Part shown: positions 1 through 11,921 of the stretch, piece by piece
Numbering within the stretch: position 1 is the stretch's first letter
Layout: every line of letters starts with the position of its first letter
Assembly (NCBI RefSeq): GCF_009846865.1
Contig: NZ_WUWN01000013.1
Coordinates: 26,184-90,183, forward strand
Length of the DNA: 64,000 nt
Direction of reading: 5' to 3'
Source of the DNA: Puerhibacterium puerhi
GTDB lineage: Bacteria > Actinomycetota > Actinomycetes > Actinomycetales > Cellulomonadaceae
Position numbers and translations under genes: made by a program
The notes under the pieces: generated by a model
Database searches by the model: none
What the model was told of the DNA's origin: nothing
Seen by the model: the letters and a program-made list of their open reading frames with translations, nothing else

Positions 1-304
1 TGACCGTCGACGAGCCCTACGTGCTCATGGTGCCCACCTACGGCGGGGGCAACGAGGGCGGGTCCGTGCCGCGGCAGGTGGTCAAGTTCCTCAACGACGC
101 GCACAACCGCTCGTTCATCCGCGGCGTCATCGCCGCGGGCAACACCAACTTCGGCGCTGCGTACTGCATCGCCGGCGACATCATCTCGGCGAAGTGCCAG
201 GTGCCCTACCTGTACGCCTTCGAACTCCTGGGGACAGCCGAGGACGTGACGCGCGTCCGCGGCGGATTGGGACGATTTTGGCAACGACAGTCTCTGATCT
301 CGGC

Positions 305-308
<4 letters not shown>
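1..308 (+). CDS. nrdI: NrdI flavodoxin-like protein, 3' part only
   Basis: Reading frame open from base 3; the start lies before the window. NrdI is the flavodoxin that supplies oxidant for assembling the dimanganese-tyrosyl radical cofactor of NrdF. The visible 101 residues include VPTYGGG (FMN loop type), the [11 protein letters not shown] segment, the AGD-IS-KC-VPYLY segment and FELLGT near the end, all standard for the C-terminal two thirds of NrdI. The stop codon TGA (306-308) overlaps the likely GTG start of nrdE (305), so translation is probably coupled. The nrdI-nrdE-nrdF order is the usual class Ib operon. Confidence 0.95.
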
Positions 309-3557
<3,249 letters not shown>

Positions 3558-3584
3558 GCCGTCAGCAGGTTCGTGGCTGGACGA

Positions 3585-3620
3585 TCCGAGGGGCCTTGGG
3601 CGTATCCGAGGCCCCTCGGA
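3585..3620 (+). terminator. Terminator hairpin after nrdF
   Basis: Twelve perfectly complementary base pairs (3585-3596 with 3609-3620; arms TCCGAGGGGCCT and AGGCCCCTCGGA) with a 12-nt loop, starting 28 nt after the nrdF stop. No T tract, as is common in actinobacteria. Confidence 0.75.
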
Positions 3621-3742
3621 GGCGCTGAAGCCCAGCGTCGTCGAGCGGGCGGTGCCCAGAGCGCGTCTCCGCAACCTGTGCACACCGGCGTTCCCGCGTG
3701 GTCACCCCGACGGGCCGGTGTCGCCCCAGGCCTCGCTCGTGC

Positions 3743-3925
3743 GACGGGTACGAGTGCCTCGACGCCCTGTCCGGCCGCCTGCGCCTGCTCCACGACGATC
3801 AGGACCTGGCGCTCCGCCCCGGCGCGGTCGTCGACCTCGACACCCGTGTCCCGCACGGGTCCGGCAGCACCGGGGAGTGTCCGGCGGAGGTGCTCCGCCT
3901 CCGGGGCCGACCTGGCGAGATCACC
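3743..3925 (+). pseudogene. Remnant of an XRE/cupin-type transcriptional regulator (C-terminal cupin fragment)
   Basis: The frame starting at 3743 reads DGYECLDALSGRLRLL, then DLALRPGAVVDLDTRVPHG, then STGECPAEVLRLRGRPGE. This lines up well with the cupin half of XRE-family regulators (xEGYEWLYVLSGRLRLVLG, then LGPGEAVEFDTRVPHWFG, then PAEVLSLFGRQGE). The helix-turn-helix half is absent upstream, the conserved tryptophans (YEWLYVL, PHWFG) are lost, and the frame runs on into unrelated arginine-rich codons. I read it as a truncated, decaying copy. The rest of the 545-nt gap between nrdF and the next gene (3621-3742 and 3926-4102) shows nothing I can support. Confidence 0.55.
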
Positions 3926-4102
3926 TACGCCACGTCGACCACCCCCACCGCCCCGGGCGGCACCCTCCGCGCGGCGCCGACGCCTGACGTGCCGGCTGAG
4001 GTCGGCTCGCCGCGTCGGTGCGGGCCCCGGGGCGGCGGCGCTGCCGGGCGCTGCACGGCACGCCGCTGCGTGAGCAGCCGGAGAGGTTCGTCGGTCCGGT
4101 TG

Positions 4103-5155
4103 TCAGACGCTGTGCTGCAGCTGCATCGCCCGTCGCAGGCGGTCGGCGGCAGGGTGCCGGCTGTGGGCAAACGTCCCGATGACCCGGGAGGCCAGCTGGG
4201 CGGCACGGGCTCGGACCCCACGCGAGCGTCGGTAACGGTCGACCGCTCCAGCGAGTCCGTTGTGCAACGTCGCGCTGAGCACGGCGGCGTCCTCGACGGC
4301 CAGCGCGGCGCCCAGCCCGGTGTTGGGTGTCATGGCATGGGCGGCGTCCCCGAGCAGCGCCACCCGCGACGCACCCCACACCGGCCGGTCCAGCTCCCAC
4401 AGCTCGTGGCGCAGGAGGGCGTCGGCGGGTAGGTCGCGCAGTGCCTGCACCGCGGCCGCGTCGCGGTCGGGAACCCTGTCCACGGGCACCAGGTCGTCGC
4501 CGGCGGTCGCGGCATCCCGGACGACGAACACGTAGCTGCGGGCGTCGGTCAGGGGGACGATGCCGATCCGTTCTCGGCCGGTCCACAGCTCGGTCGCCGC
4601 CTCACCGAAGCGCTCCGGCACGATCCCGCGCCAGCACACCTGACCGGCTGAGCGCAGCGGCACGTGCGGTGCCAGGGCACTGCGCACGGTGGAGCGGATG
4701 CCGTCGGCGGCGACCAGGAAGTCGAACGACCGGTCCCGGTCACCGACGCGGCAGTGCACGGCTCGAGCGTCCTGTCGGACCGCGTGCAGGGCCGTGTCGA
4801 AGCGGAGATCGACCATGCGGCCCAACCCGTCGGTCAGCGCGGTGACGAGCTCGGCCCGGGCCAGGGCCGACCGGTGCCTCGCCCCGCCGCGGGACCGACC
4901 GTCAGGTCCGGTGACGTGGAGCCCGGCCAGCGGACTGGAGATCGCGGCGACCGGGACACCGGCGTCGGACAAGCGGCGCAACGCCGCGTCGGAGAGGACC
5001 AGCCCCGCGCCCGGCCGTGGCGCCTCCGGGCTGCGCTCGACCACGGTGACGTCATGGCCGGCCCGCGCCAGAAGGCGCGACGCAAACAGCCCACCGATAC
5101 CAGCGCCCACGACGAGGATCTCCGCCGCGTCCGCACGGTACCGGTGCCTCACCAC
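4103..5155 (-). CDS. FAD-dependent monooxygenase (PHBH/UbiH family)
   Basis: Class A flavoprotein hydroxylase, probably acting on a small aromatic or polyketide-like substrate with NAD(P)H and oxygen; the substrate cannot be told. Of 350 residues, the N-terminus has the Rossmann motif VVGAGIGGL followed by an acidic VVER; the mid region has the DG motif (LVAADGIRSTVR); and the GD motif LLGDAAHAMTPNTGLGAALAVEDA binds FAD. Two consecutive GTG codons (5155, 5152) are possible starts and neither has a convincing ribosome binding site. It lies alone, next to the cupin-regulator remnant, which may once have controlled it. Confidence 0.85.
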   Translation of the reverse strand: MVRHRYRADAAEILVVGAGIGGLFASRLLARAGHDVTVVERSPEAPRPGAGLVLSDAALRRLSDAGVPVAAISSPLAGLHVTGPDGRSRGGARHRSALARAELVTALTDGLGRMVDLRFDTALHAVRQDARAVHCRVGDRDRSFDFLVAADGIRSTVRSALAPHVPLRSAGQVCWRGIVPERFGEAATELWTGRERIGIVPLTDARSYVFVVRDAATAGDDLVPVDRVPDRDAAAVQALRDLPADALLRHELWELDRPVWGASRVALLGDAAHAMTPNTGLGAALAVEDAAVLSATLHNGLAGAVDRYRRSRGVRARAAQLASRVIGTFAHSRHPAADRLRRAMQLQHSV

Positions 5156-5549
5156 GCCGCGTGCGACCCGCTCGCAGAAGGGCGCACCGAGGTGTCGCCG
5201 CTCGCGGTCCCTGGCCTTGTGCTCGCGCGACTGGCCCGGCGTGGCGGGACCCTCGGGGCCGCGAGGACGCAGCGTGGGCCTGCCGCGCCACCGGGTCCCA
5301 GCTCATGGCCGGCTCGCTGCACGGCGATCGCCGCACGTGCGGCACGCGGACGGCACGACGCCATCGGCCTCGCGCAGAATCGGTGAGATTCCGCGCCTCA
5401 CCGGCCGCCCGGACAGCTGCCGGGACCTCCGGGTCTCCAGGCGCTCCTCGTGCCCGGCTCGCCGTCCGGCGGGCGGACGTGCCCGTCGGGCAGCCGGTCG
5501 AACAGGCATGCGATAGCGTGAGCCCGCTGTTCCGGGAAGGGGGCTGGCG
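5156..5549. other. 394-nt intergenic region between divergent genes
   Basis: No supported gene. It must hold the promoters of the divergent monooxygenase and phosphatase genes, but no convincing -35/-10 pair could be fixed. The sequence just before the phosphatase start has a G-rich ribosome binding site (GGGAAGGGGG, about 5536-5545). Confidence 0.4.
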
Positions 5550-6914
5550 GTGATCTTGTCGGAGACGTCTGACCCGGGGTCGGCGTGGATCTCGGTGGAC
5601 GTGCCGGGCGATCTCGCGCGCCGTGTCCTCGAGGGGTTCGACGAGGCCGCCCGCGGCGGCTCGGACCCCGCCCTGCGCACGCACGTGGACAACCTGCTGC
5701 ACGCGCTGGTGGAGCAGGCCCGCCCGCGGGCGCACGGCGTGCAGGGCATCGCGAGGCTGAACACGGACCAGTGGCGCGTCGAGCGCGTGCTGGCGCACCT
5801 GGCCGCCGAGTCCCGCGACGAGTCGGTGCCGCTCGGCGTGGCGATCACGCGTGCCGGCTGGACGCGGCGCCTGGTGCGCGCGGACGGCGCGATCGTGCGG
5901 GCCGAGGACCGCGTGACGTTCGTCGGGGACGTCCCCGCCGACGACGCGGCGCAGCTCGCGCTCCTGGACTGGGTCGCCGACGTCGGCGAGGACGTCGTGC
6001 ACACCGACGACCTGGCGGCCGACGCCCCGCGCGTGGCCGCCGAGGCGCCCGGCGTGCGCAGCGTCATGGGCATCACCCTGCCGGAGCGGCAGGTGCTGGT
6101 CTGGGTGCGCTCGCCGGGCCCGGACGGGACGGCGTCGCCCTGGACCGAGCTGCAGGTGGAGAGCGCTGCCGCGCTGCGCGGTCACCTCATGGAGTCGCTC
6201 TACGTGCGCGGCCGGCGGGAGCTTCGTGCCACCGGCGAGCTGCAGCGCAGCCTGCTGCCCGCCGACCTGCCCGAGGTGGACGGGTGGTCCATCGAGGCCC
6301 GCTACGAGATCGCCGGCACCGGCCTCGTCGGCGGTGACTGGTACGACGCCCTGCGCCTCCCGTCGGGCCGGGTCGCGCTCGTCGTGGGCGACGTGACGGG
6401 GCACGGCGTGCAGGCAGCCGCCACGATGGGCCAGCTGCGCACGGCGCTGCGCGCCGGCCTGGTGACGGGCGGGTCGGCGCACGAGGCGGTGGAGACGCTG
6501 CGCGAGACGGCGCGCTGGACGCTGCCCAGGGAGGTCGCGACGCTGTGCGTCGTGCTCGTCGACCCGGCCACGGGCGACGCCGAGCTCGTCTCGCTCGGCC
6601 ACCCGCCCGTGCTCGTCGTCAACCCGGACGGCACCACCACCTGGGGCCCGCGGGCCTCGCGGCCGCCGCTGGGCGTCGCGCGGACGGTGCCGGGGGCGAC
6701 GCGGCTGCACGTCCCCGAGGGCGGAGCGCTCGTCCTGTACAGCGACGGCCTGATCGAGCGCCGGGGCGAGTCGATCCGCCTGGGCCTCGCCCGGTTGGCC
6801 AGGGCGTTCGCGTCGGGGCCGGACAGCGACCTCGACAGCGTGGTGCGCCGCGCCCGCGACGCCCGGTCCGCCGACGACGCCACGCTGCTCGTGGCGCGTC
6901 GCGGCAGCCGGTGA
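5550..6914 (+). CDS. PP2C-family serine phosphatase (SpoIIE domain) with N-terminal phytochrome-like sensor region
   Basis: SpoIIE/RsbU-type phosphatases dephosphorylate anti-anti-sigma factors in partner-switching pathways. Residues about 225-454 form the phosphatase: QRSLLP start helix, VGGDWYDALRLPSGR and VVGDVTGHGVQAA metal-binding motifs, a LGHPPVLVV segment, LYSDGLIERRG and the terminal SADDATLLVAR. Residues about 60-220 resemble the GAF/PHY-like input region seen in such proteins (RVERVLAHLA, then LVRADGAIV, then WVADVGEDVVHTDDL). No membrane segments. GTG 5550 follows a good GGGAAGGGGG site. No anti-sigma or anti-anti-sigma gene is adjacent, so the target is unknown. Confidence 0.88.
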   Translation: MILSETSDPGSAWISVDVPGDLARRVLEGFDEAARGGSDPALRTHVDNLLHALVEQARPRAHGVQGIARLNTDQWRVERVLAHLAAESRDESVPLGVAITRAGWTRRLVRADGAIVRAEDRVTFVGDVPADDAAQLALLDWVADVGEDVVHTDDLAADAPRVAAEAPGVRSVMGITLPERQVLVWVRSPGPDGTASPWTELQVESAAALRGHLMESLYVRGRRELRATGELQRSLLPADLPEVDGWSIEARYEIAGTGLVGGDWYDALRLPSGRVALVVGDVTGHGVQAAATMGQLRTALRAGLVTGGSAHEAVETLRETARWTLPREVATLCVVLVDPATGDAELVSLGHPPVLVVNPDGTTTWGPRASRPPLGVARTVPGATRLHVPEGGALVLYSDGLIERRGESIRLGLARLARAFASGPDSDLDSVVRRARDARSADDATLLVARRGSR

Positions 6915-6942
6915 GTCGCCGGACGCTACCGCTGCCGCCACG

Positions 6943-6979
6943 CGCCGTGCCGGCGCCCGAGGGCCCTGCCGGCGCGGCG
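6943..6979. terminator. Bidirectional hairpin between convergent genes
   Basis: Arms 6943-6954 (CGCCGTGCCGGC) and 6968-6979 (GCCGGCGCGGCG) pair over 12 positions with one G-U; 13-nt loop. It fills the 72-nt space between the ends of the phosphatase and GH13 genes. Confidence 0.5.
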
Positions 6980-6986
6980 GTCCCGG

Positions 6987-9272
6987 TCAGCCGGCCGCCG
7001 GGGCGCCCGCGTCCTCGTGGACGACGAGGGCCAGGCCGCCGAACGGTCCCAGGGAGACGCGGAAGCTGCCCAGCTCGTCGACGTGCGCCACGACCTCGTC
7101 GGTGGACAGGTCCACGACGCGCGACCCCGCCGGCAGCGCCTGCGACATCACGGTGCCGCGCAGCTCCTCCTCGCCGAAGTTCAGGACGGTCACCTGCAGC
7201 GTGCCGTCGGCGAGCCGGTTGACGAGCACCAGCATCGCGGCGTGGCTGCCGTCGGGCACGTCCAGCAGCGTGCCGGTCGCGATCCCGGCCGACTCGCGCA
7301 CGGCCAGCAGCTCGGCCAGCCGGGAGACGAACGACCGGGGGTCGCTCAGCTGCTCGGGCAGGGTGCCGTACAGCGAGGTCGCGCGCGGCATCCCCGAGGC
7401 GGACTGGTGCGTGTCGGGGTTCCACCCCATCAGGTCGTGCGCACCGCGCTCCAGCCAGCGGGTGTCACCGGTGCGGACGAGGCTCTTGACCTGGTCGCGG
7501 GGGAGCGGGAGCGCGCCGCACAGGTCCCAGCCCGAGAGGGCGAAGACGCCCGGCTGCCAGGCGTTGTACTTCGCCAGCAGCAGGTGCGCCGACCGGACCC
7601 GCTCGACGTCCTCGGCGCTCATCGCCTCGAGGTCGGTGATCCCGAGGGCGGCGGTGATCACCGACGCGGTGGTGCAGGCGATGCCGTTCTGCGTGAAGAC
7701 GGCGTTGTACGGCCCGGCCTCCCCGGTCAGCCGGCGCCGCAGCGTCTCGCGCACGTGCTCGGCGAGGTCCGCCCCGGCCATCTCGACCCCGCCGAGGGTG
7801 TACACGTCCTCGCTGTGGGTGGTCGCGAAGTGCACCAGCTCGTAGGTGAGCTCGTCGTGGTTCTGCAGGGCGTGCACCAGGGACGCCTGGTCGATGCCGG
7901 TCCTGATCCCCTCCCGCAGCACCAGCCGCAGGAACTCCGTGTCGCCGGTGGCCAGGGCGTGGTGGTAGGCGGGCCGGGTGACGAAGTCGTAGGACAGGTC
8001 GGGGCCGGCCTCCGAGGTCGCCTTGATGGCGTCCATCGTCAGGTTGAGCTCCTGGAACGTGAAGCCCCCGACCTTGCGCACCATGGAGCCGATCAGCTGG
8101 TTGGCCGCCTCGGACAGCGGGTGGCCCTCCGACCAGGCCGGCGACTCCTCCGCCGAGCGCTCGACGCCGAGGAACCCGTTGGCGTCCAGCCGCAGGCCGC
8201 CCGAGCCGAGGTCGAGCAGGGAGTGCAGGGCGTCGCCCATCACCAGCCGCATCCCGGCGAAGGTGGGGTCGAGCCAGTTGATCGAGGGCTGTCCCGCCTT
8301 GAAGTAGTGCAGGTACACCCAGCGCCGGCGCCCGCCCTTGGTGTCCGTGACGGGAGCGGTGGCGCTCCAGTTCGTCTCCTTGACGCCGGGCTCGTAGAAG
8401 ATGACCCGCTGCAGCTGGCCGATGATGTAGCCGGCCTCCTGGAGCCTCCGCTCGGTCTCGGCGTCGAGGTTGACCGAGTCCTGCCCCTCGGGCACGTCGG
8501 GCAGCAGCCCCCAGTCGTGCTCCGGGATCTCGACCATGTGGTAGATCCCCGGGTAGTCGCGGTAGTTCATCTCGGCGAGCCGGAAGTCCGCGCCCTTGCC
8601 GGTGTGCCCCGGGACGATGTCGTCGATGATCGTGCCGCCGTGGCGGGCGGCGTTCTCGCACATCGCGCGGAACTCGTCCTCGGTGCCGAACAGCGGGTCC
8701 ATCGCCATCGCGATCCGGTCGAAGTGCCCGTCGATGCTCGGCGTCGGCTCCCAGCCGGTGATGCCGCCGGCCATCTTCACCGGCCCGGTGTGGACGGCCT
8801 TGATCCCGATCCGCTCGAACGCCTGCCACAGGTCGTCCGAGCCGAGCGCGCTGAGGAAGGACTGGCCCCGGCCGGTGATCAGCGACAAGGGGTAGGCGGT
8901 GAACCACACCGGGGCCGTCTCGACGGCCCGGCGCGGGTTCGGGTGGGCGTACGGGTTGTTCCACATGCTCGACTGGCCGGCGAGCTGGCGCGCCATCATG
9001 GTGGCGTCACCCAGCATCGACTGGTTCACCAGCCACTCCACGTACGCCTTGTTCGTCCCGACGGGCTGCAGCGGCGGGGTCAGGTCGCCGGTGAAGGTGA
9101 GCTTGCGGCGGGCGCGCGGACGCAGCGACCGCGGACGCGCCGGGTAGAACTGCTCGTCGAAGTTCAGCTCGGTGGCGCCGTCACCGTCGTCGCCGGGCGT
9201 CTCGACCCCCGGGACCGGGATGGGCGCCATCCCCTCGACGGCGGGCTCGTCCGCCGGCGGCTCCACCTTCAC
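6987..9272 (-). CDS. GH13 enzyme resembling trehalose synthase / maltose alpha-glucosyltransferase (Arthrobacter-like form)
   Basis: Alpha-amylase superfamily protein of 761 residues. Catalytic positions are recognisable: nucleophile Asp in [10 protein letters not shown], acid/base Glu in GFTFQELNL, and transition-state Asp in [12 protein letters not shown], the last being very like the NHDEL motif of Tre[19 protein letters not shown] and EPGVKETNW mark a subfamily distinct from the operon-borne TreS at 26-27.8 kb. I infer maltose/trehalose interconversion or a related transglucosylation, with the exact reaction open. No signal peptide, so cytoplasmic. The GTG at 9272 was chosen because GAAGGGAG lies 6-13 nt before it; the frame is open further upstream but that part is not amylase-like. 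Monocistronic. Confidence 0.8.
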   Translation of the reverse strand: MKVEPPADEPAVEGMAPIPVPGVETPGDDGDGATELNFDEQFYPARPRSLRPRARRKLTFTGDLTPPLQPVGTNKAYVEWLVNQSMLGDATMMARQLAGQSSMWNNPYAHPNPRRAVETAPVWFTAYPLSLITGRGQSFLSALGSDDLWQAFERIGIKAVHTGPVKMAGGITGWEPTPSIDGHFDRIAMAMDPLFGTEDEFRAMCENAARHGGTIIDDIVPGHTGKGADFRLAEMNYRDYPGIYHMVEIPEHDWGLLPDVPEGQDSVNLDAETERRLQEAGYIIGQLQRVIFYEPGVKETNWSATAPVTDTKGGRRRWVYLHYFKAGQPSINWLDPTFAGMRLVMGDALHSLLDLGSGGLRLDANGFLGVERSAEESPAWSEGHPLSEAANQLIGSMVRKVGGFTFQELNLTMDAIKATSEAGPDLSYDFVTRPAYHHALATGDTEFLRLVLREGIRTGIDQASLVHALQNHDELTYELVHFATTHSEDVYTLGGVEMAGADLAEHVRETLRRRLTGEAGPYNAVFTQNGIACTTASVITAALGITDLEAMSAEDVERVRSAHLLLAKYNAWQPGVFALSGWDLCGALPLPRDQVKSLVRTGDTRWLERGAHDLMGWNPDTHQSASGMPRATSLYGTLPEQLSDPRSFVSRLAELLAVRESAGIATGTLLDVPDGSHAAMLVLVNRLADGTLQVTVLNFGEEELRGTVMSQALPAGSRVVDLSTDEVVAHVDELGSFRVSLGPFGGLALVVHEDAGAPAAG

Positions 9273-9477
9273 GCGTCCACTCCCTTCGTCGCGGATGCCA
9301 CAAATGCGTCTCATCGAACCACGCGGGTCGACCGCGTGCCCGAGGAGGCCTGCGAAGAGCGACGGGCGGGTGGGCGCGTCCCGGGAGCACGCCCACGGAC
9401 TGTGTACGCTCGTACCAACGGCGACGGTGGCACGGTTCGCCGTGCCCGACGCCCCGTGAAAGGCAGCCCGCACCGCC

Positions 9478-10758
9478 GTGTACTCGCTCCTCCTGGCGAT
9501 CATCTACATCGCCTTCGTCAGCCTCGGGCTCCCGGACTCGCTCGTGGGGGCCGGCTGGCCCGTGATGCACCAGGACCTCGGTGTCCCCGTCGCGTTCGCC
9601 GGCATCGTCACGATGATCGTCGCGGGCGGCACGATCGTGTCCAGCCTCGCCTCGGAGCGGGTCACGCGCCGGTTCGGCGCCGGCGTCGTCACCGCCGTGA
9701 GCGTCGGGCTGACCGCGGCCGCCCTCGTGGGCTTCTCGGTCTCGGGGTCCTTCTGGCTCCTGTGCCTGTGGGCCATCCCCTACGGGCTGGGGGCGGGTGC
9801 GGTCGACGCGGCGCTCAACAACTACGTGGCGCTGCACTACGCCGCCCGCCACATGAACTGGCTGCACAGCTGCTGGGGGCTGGGCGCGTCGATCAGCCCG
9901 TTCGTCATGAGCTACGCCCTCACCTCGAGCCTCGGCTGGCCCGGCGCCTACCGCGTCATCGGCCTGGTCCAGGCGGTCCTCACGGTCGTCCTGCTCGTCA
10001 GCCTCCCGCTGTGGGGGAGGGTGAACCCGGTCCGCCCGGCCGGGCGCGCCGACGGGACCGATGACGGGACTGACGACGGGACTGACGACGGGGCCGACGG
10101 CGCGGACGGGGCCGGCGCGGAGCCCCGGCGCACCGACGGCGGCCACGTCCCGCTCGCCCACGCGCTGCGGATCCCCGGCGTCGTCCTGGTCCTGACCGCC
10201 TTCTTCGCCTACTGCGCGCTCGAGAGCGCCGCGATCCTGTGGGCGTCGACGTACCTGGTGGCGGACCGCGGGGTCGCACCGGCGACCGCTGCGGCGTTCG
10301 CCTCGCTCTTCCTGCTGGGCATCACCGGCGGGCGGTTCCTGGCGGGCTTCGTCGCCGACCGTGCCGGGGACAAGCTGCTCATCCGGGGTGGCTTCGCGAC
10401 GGTCGGCCTCGGCGTCCTGCTGATCGCGCTCCCCGTGCCGACCGACGTGCTGGCGCTGGCCGGGCTCGTGGTCGCCGGGCTCGGGTGCGCACCGATCTAC
10501 CCGGCGATCATCCACTCCACCCCCGTGAACTTCGGCCGCCGCAGCTCGCAGGCCATCATCGGCATCCAGATGGCCGCGGCCTACACGGGCTCCACCCTCG
10601 CGCCGCCGCTGTTCGGCGTGTTCTCGAGCTGGGCGGGCGCGTGGGTCTTCCCGCTGTTCCTCGCCGTGCTGGTGGCACTGGGGCTGCTCATGTCCGAGCG
10701 CCTCAACCGGCTCGTCGCGCGGCGATCGCGCACCGCCGACCTCGTCCGCCAGCCCTGA
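9478..10758 (+). CDS. MFS transporter
   Basis: Major facilitator permease of 426 residues with about 12 hydrophobic segments. The first helix block is [28 protein letters not shown]; the helix 2-3 loop reads [19 protein letters not shown] and [15 protein letters not shown] recall the FucP/YfkF-like sugar-permease branch. Substrate is unknown. The central cytoplasmic loop between helices 6 and 7 contains an Asp/Gly/Thr repeat coded by a 12-bp tandem array (see 10051-10098). GTG 9478 is preceded by GAAAGG at 9457-9462, somewhat distant. Divergent from the GH13 gene, so maltose/trehalose-type transport is a guess. Confidence 0.85.
   Translation: MYSLLLAIIYIAFVSLGLPDSLVGAGWPVMHQDLGVPVAFAGIVTMIVAGGTIVSSLASERVTRRFGAGVVTAVSVGLTAAALVGFSVSGSFWLLCLWAIPYGLGAGAVDAALNNYVALHYAARHMNWLHSCWGLGASISPFVMSYALTSSLGWPGAYRVIGLVQAVLTVVLLVSLPLWGRVNPVRPAGRADGTDDGTDDGTDDGADGADGAGAEPRRTDGGHVPLAHALRIPGVVLVLTAFFAYCALESAAILWASTYLVADRGVAPATAAAFASLFLLGITGGRFLAGFVADRAGDKLLIRGGFATVGLGVLLIALPVPTDVLALAGLVVAGLGCAPIYPAIIHSTPVNFGRRSSQAIIGIQMAAAYTGSTLAPPLFGVFSSWAGAWVFPLFLAVLVALGLLMSERLNRLVARRSRTADLVRQP
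10051..10098 (+). repeat. Four 12-bp tandem repeats inside the MFS gene
   Basis: Copies at 10051, 10063, 10075 and 10087 follow the unit GACGGGACTGAC (the outer copies vary by one to three bases). They encode four DGTD-like units ([16 protein letters not shown]) in the cytoplasmic loop, keeping the frame. Confidence 0.9.
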
Positions 10759-10781
10759 GCCGACACCCGTAGGGTGACGCC

Positions 10782-11204
10782 ATGAGCTCCGCTACCACCC
10801 CGGGCGACGTGGTGCCGTGGGTCCTGATCGTCGGTGGGGCCCTGTTCGCGGCCGTCGGGCTGGCGATGATCACCGCGGCCGCCCGTCGGCGCCGCCACCG
10901 CGCGACGCGGGGGACCACCACCGAGGGCGTCGTCGTCGACACCGTGCGTCGGGTCGCCGGCGAGCAGCTCGAGCACCCGGTCGTCGAGTTCGTCGACGCG
11001 CACGGGGCGACCCGCCGCTTCACCGGCGCCACGGGGACCTTCCCACCGCCGCGGACCGGGCGTCGGGTCACGGTCTGGTACGACCCGTCGGACGCGGCGG
11101 CGCGGCCCGCCCTGGTCCGCGACCGTGCCGGGGCGGTGGGTCGCTGGGGCATCCTGCTGGCCGGCGTGCTCGTGCTCTGCCTGGGCGTCGCGATCCGTCT
11201 CTGA
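10782..11204 (+). CDS. DUF3592-type membrane protein
   Basis: 140 residues: a transmembrane helix at about 12-32 (VPWVLIVGGALFAAVGLAMI), a soluble beta-rich core (TTEGVVVDTVRR, PVVEFVDAHG, GRRVTVWYDPSDAAARP) typical of DUF3592, and a second helix at about 119-138. Function of the family is not known. The ATG is preceded by TAGGGT (10770-10775) with a 6-nt gap and no ribosome binding site, so the mRNA is probably leaderless and the gene has its own promoter although it lies only 23 nt after the MFS gene. Confidence 0.8.
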   Translation: MSSATTPGDVVPWVLIVGGALFAAVGLAMITAAARRRRHRATRGTTTEGVVVDTVRRVAGEQLEHPVVEFVDAHGATRRFTGATGTFPPPRTGRRVTVWYDPSDAAARPALVRDRAGAVGRWGILLAGVLVLCLGVAIRL

Positions 11205-11248
11205 GATCGTGCCGGGTGCCCGGGAAGAGGTCGCCGGCGAGGGCGTGC

Positions 11249-11842
11249 CTACCGCTCGCGGCCTGCGCCCGCCAGCGCGCCGCGGACGGCCGAGGTGAGC
11301 GTGGGCCGCGGGTCGGCGGGGTCGCGGCGCGCCACCGCGTGCAGCAGCAGGCCCTCGGCGGCGGCCGCGACGGCGGCGAAGGCGGCCTGGGGGTCGGCGG
11401 CCCCGAGCCGCGCCAGCACCGGCACCGCCCAGCCGGCGAGCGCGGTGCGGCCGCGGGTCGCGCGCTCGCGCAGGTCGGGGTCGTGGCTGGCCTCGAGGAA
11501 GACTGCCAGGCGCGCGGTGGTGGCGACCAGGTCGGGGCCGGTCGCGTGGGCGAACCAGGCGCACAGGACGTCGACGAGCTCGTCCGGCGTCCGGGGGTCC
11601 GGCGCCGCCTCGAGCCCGGCGAGGTCGCGGGCGGCCAGCTCGTCGGTGACGCCGGCCAGCAGCGCGGCGCGGGTGCGGAACCAGTTCGACGTCGACCCGC
11701 GGGGCAGGCCCGCGCGCTCGTCGACCCGGGCGTGCGTGAGGGCCCGGACGCCCGCGGTGCCCACCAGGTCGATCGCGGCGTCGAGAGCGCGCGCCCGGGT
11801 GGTCGGCGGGGCCGGCGACGGCGGGGCTTCGGACGACGGCAC
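11249..11842 (-). CDS. TetR-family transcriptional regulator
   Basis: 197 residues. The N-terminal helix-turn-helix is clear at about 15-62: ALDAAIDLVGTAGVRALTHARVDERAGLPRGSTSNWFRTRAALLAGV. The remaining alpha-helical part is the ligand/dimer domain. It is divergent from the epoxide-hydrolase-like gene at 11922 with a 79-nt gap that holds two similar operator-like sites. TAGAGT (11849-11854) ends 6 nt before the GTG start, implying a leaderless transcript. Local repression of itself and the hydrolase is the simplest reading. Confidence 0.9.
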   Translation of the reverse strand: MPSSEAPPSPAPPTTRARALDAAIDLVGTAGVRALTHARVDERAGLPRGSTSNWFRTRAALLAGVTDELAARDLAGLEAAPDPRTPDELVDVLCAWFAHATGPDLVATTARLAVFLEASHDPDLRERATRGRTALAGWAVPVLARLGAADPQAAFAAVAAAAEGLLLHAVARRDPADPRPTLTSAVRGALAGAGRER

Positions 11843-11873
11843 GCGAGCACTCTAGCGCCGGGACGCCGCGTTC

Positions 11874-11915
11874 ACTACGGATGTGGTAGACACCGCACTA
11901 CGAACGTAGTAGCGT
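11874..11915. promoter_or_regulatory. Divergent promoter with two candidate TetR operators
   Basis: ACTACGAACGTAGT (11897-11910) is a perfect 6-bp inverted repeat with a 2-nt centre. ACTACGGATGTGGT (11874-11887) matches it at 11 of 14 positions. For the hydrolase, TAGACA (11887-11892), a 17-nt spacer and TAGCGT (11910-11915) lead to the ATG 6 nt later, so one operator lies between -35 and -10. The other operator overlaps the -35 region of the TetR gene. Confidence 0.7.
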
Positions 11916-11921
11916 CGGTGC

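Noticed and set aside
5156..5549. Possible small genes between the monooxygenase and phosphatase
   Set aside because: All frames are Arg/Pro-rich shadows with no start signal or domain.
9273..9477. Defined promoter pair for the divergent GH13 and MFS genes
   Set aside because: TACGCT near 9408 and other hexamers lack a matching -35 at proper spacing; not reported as a feature.
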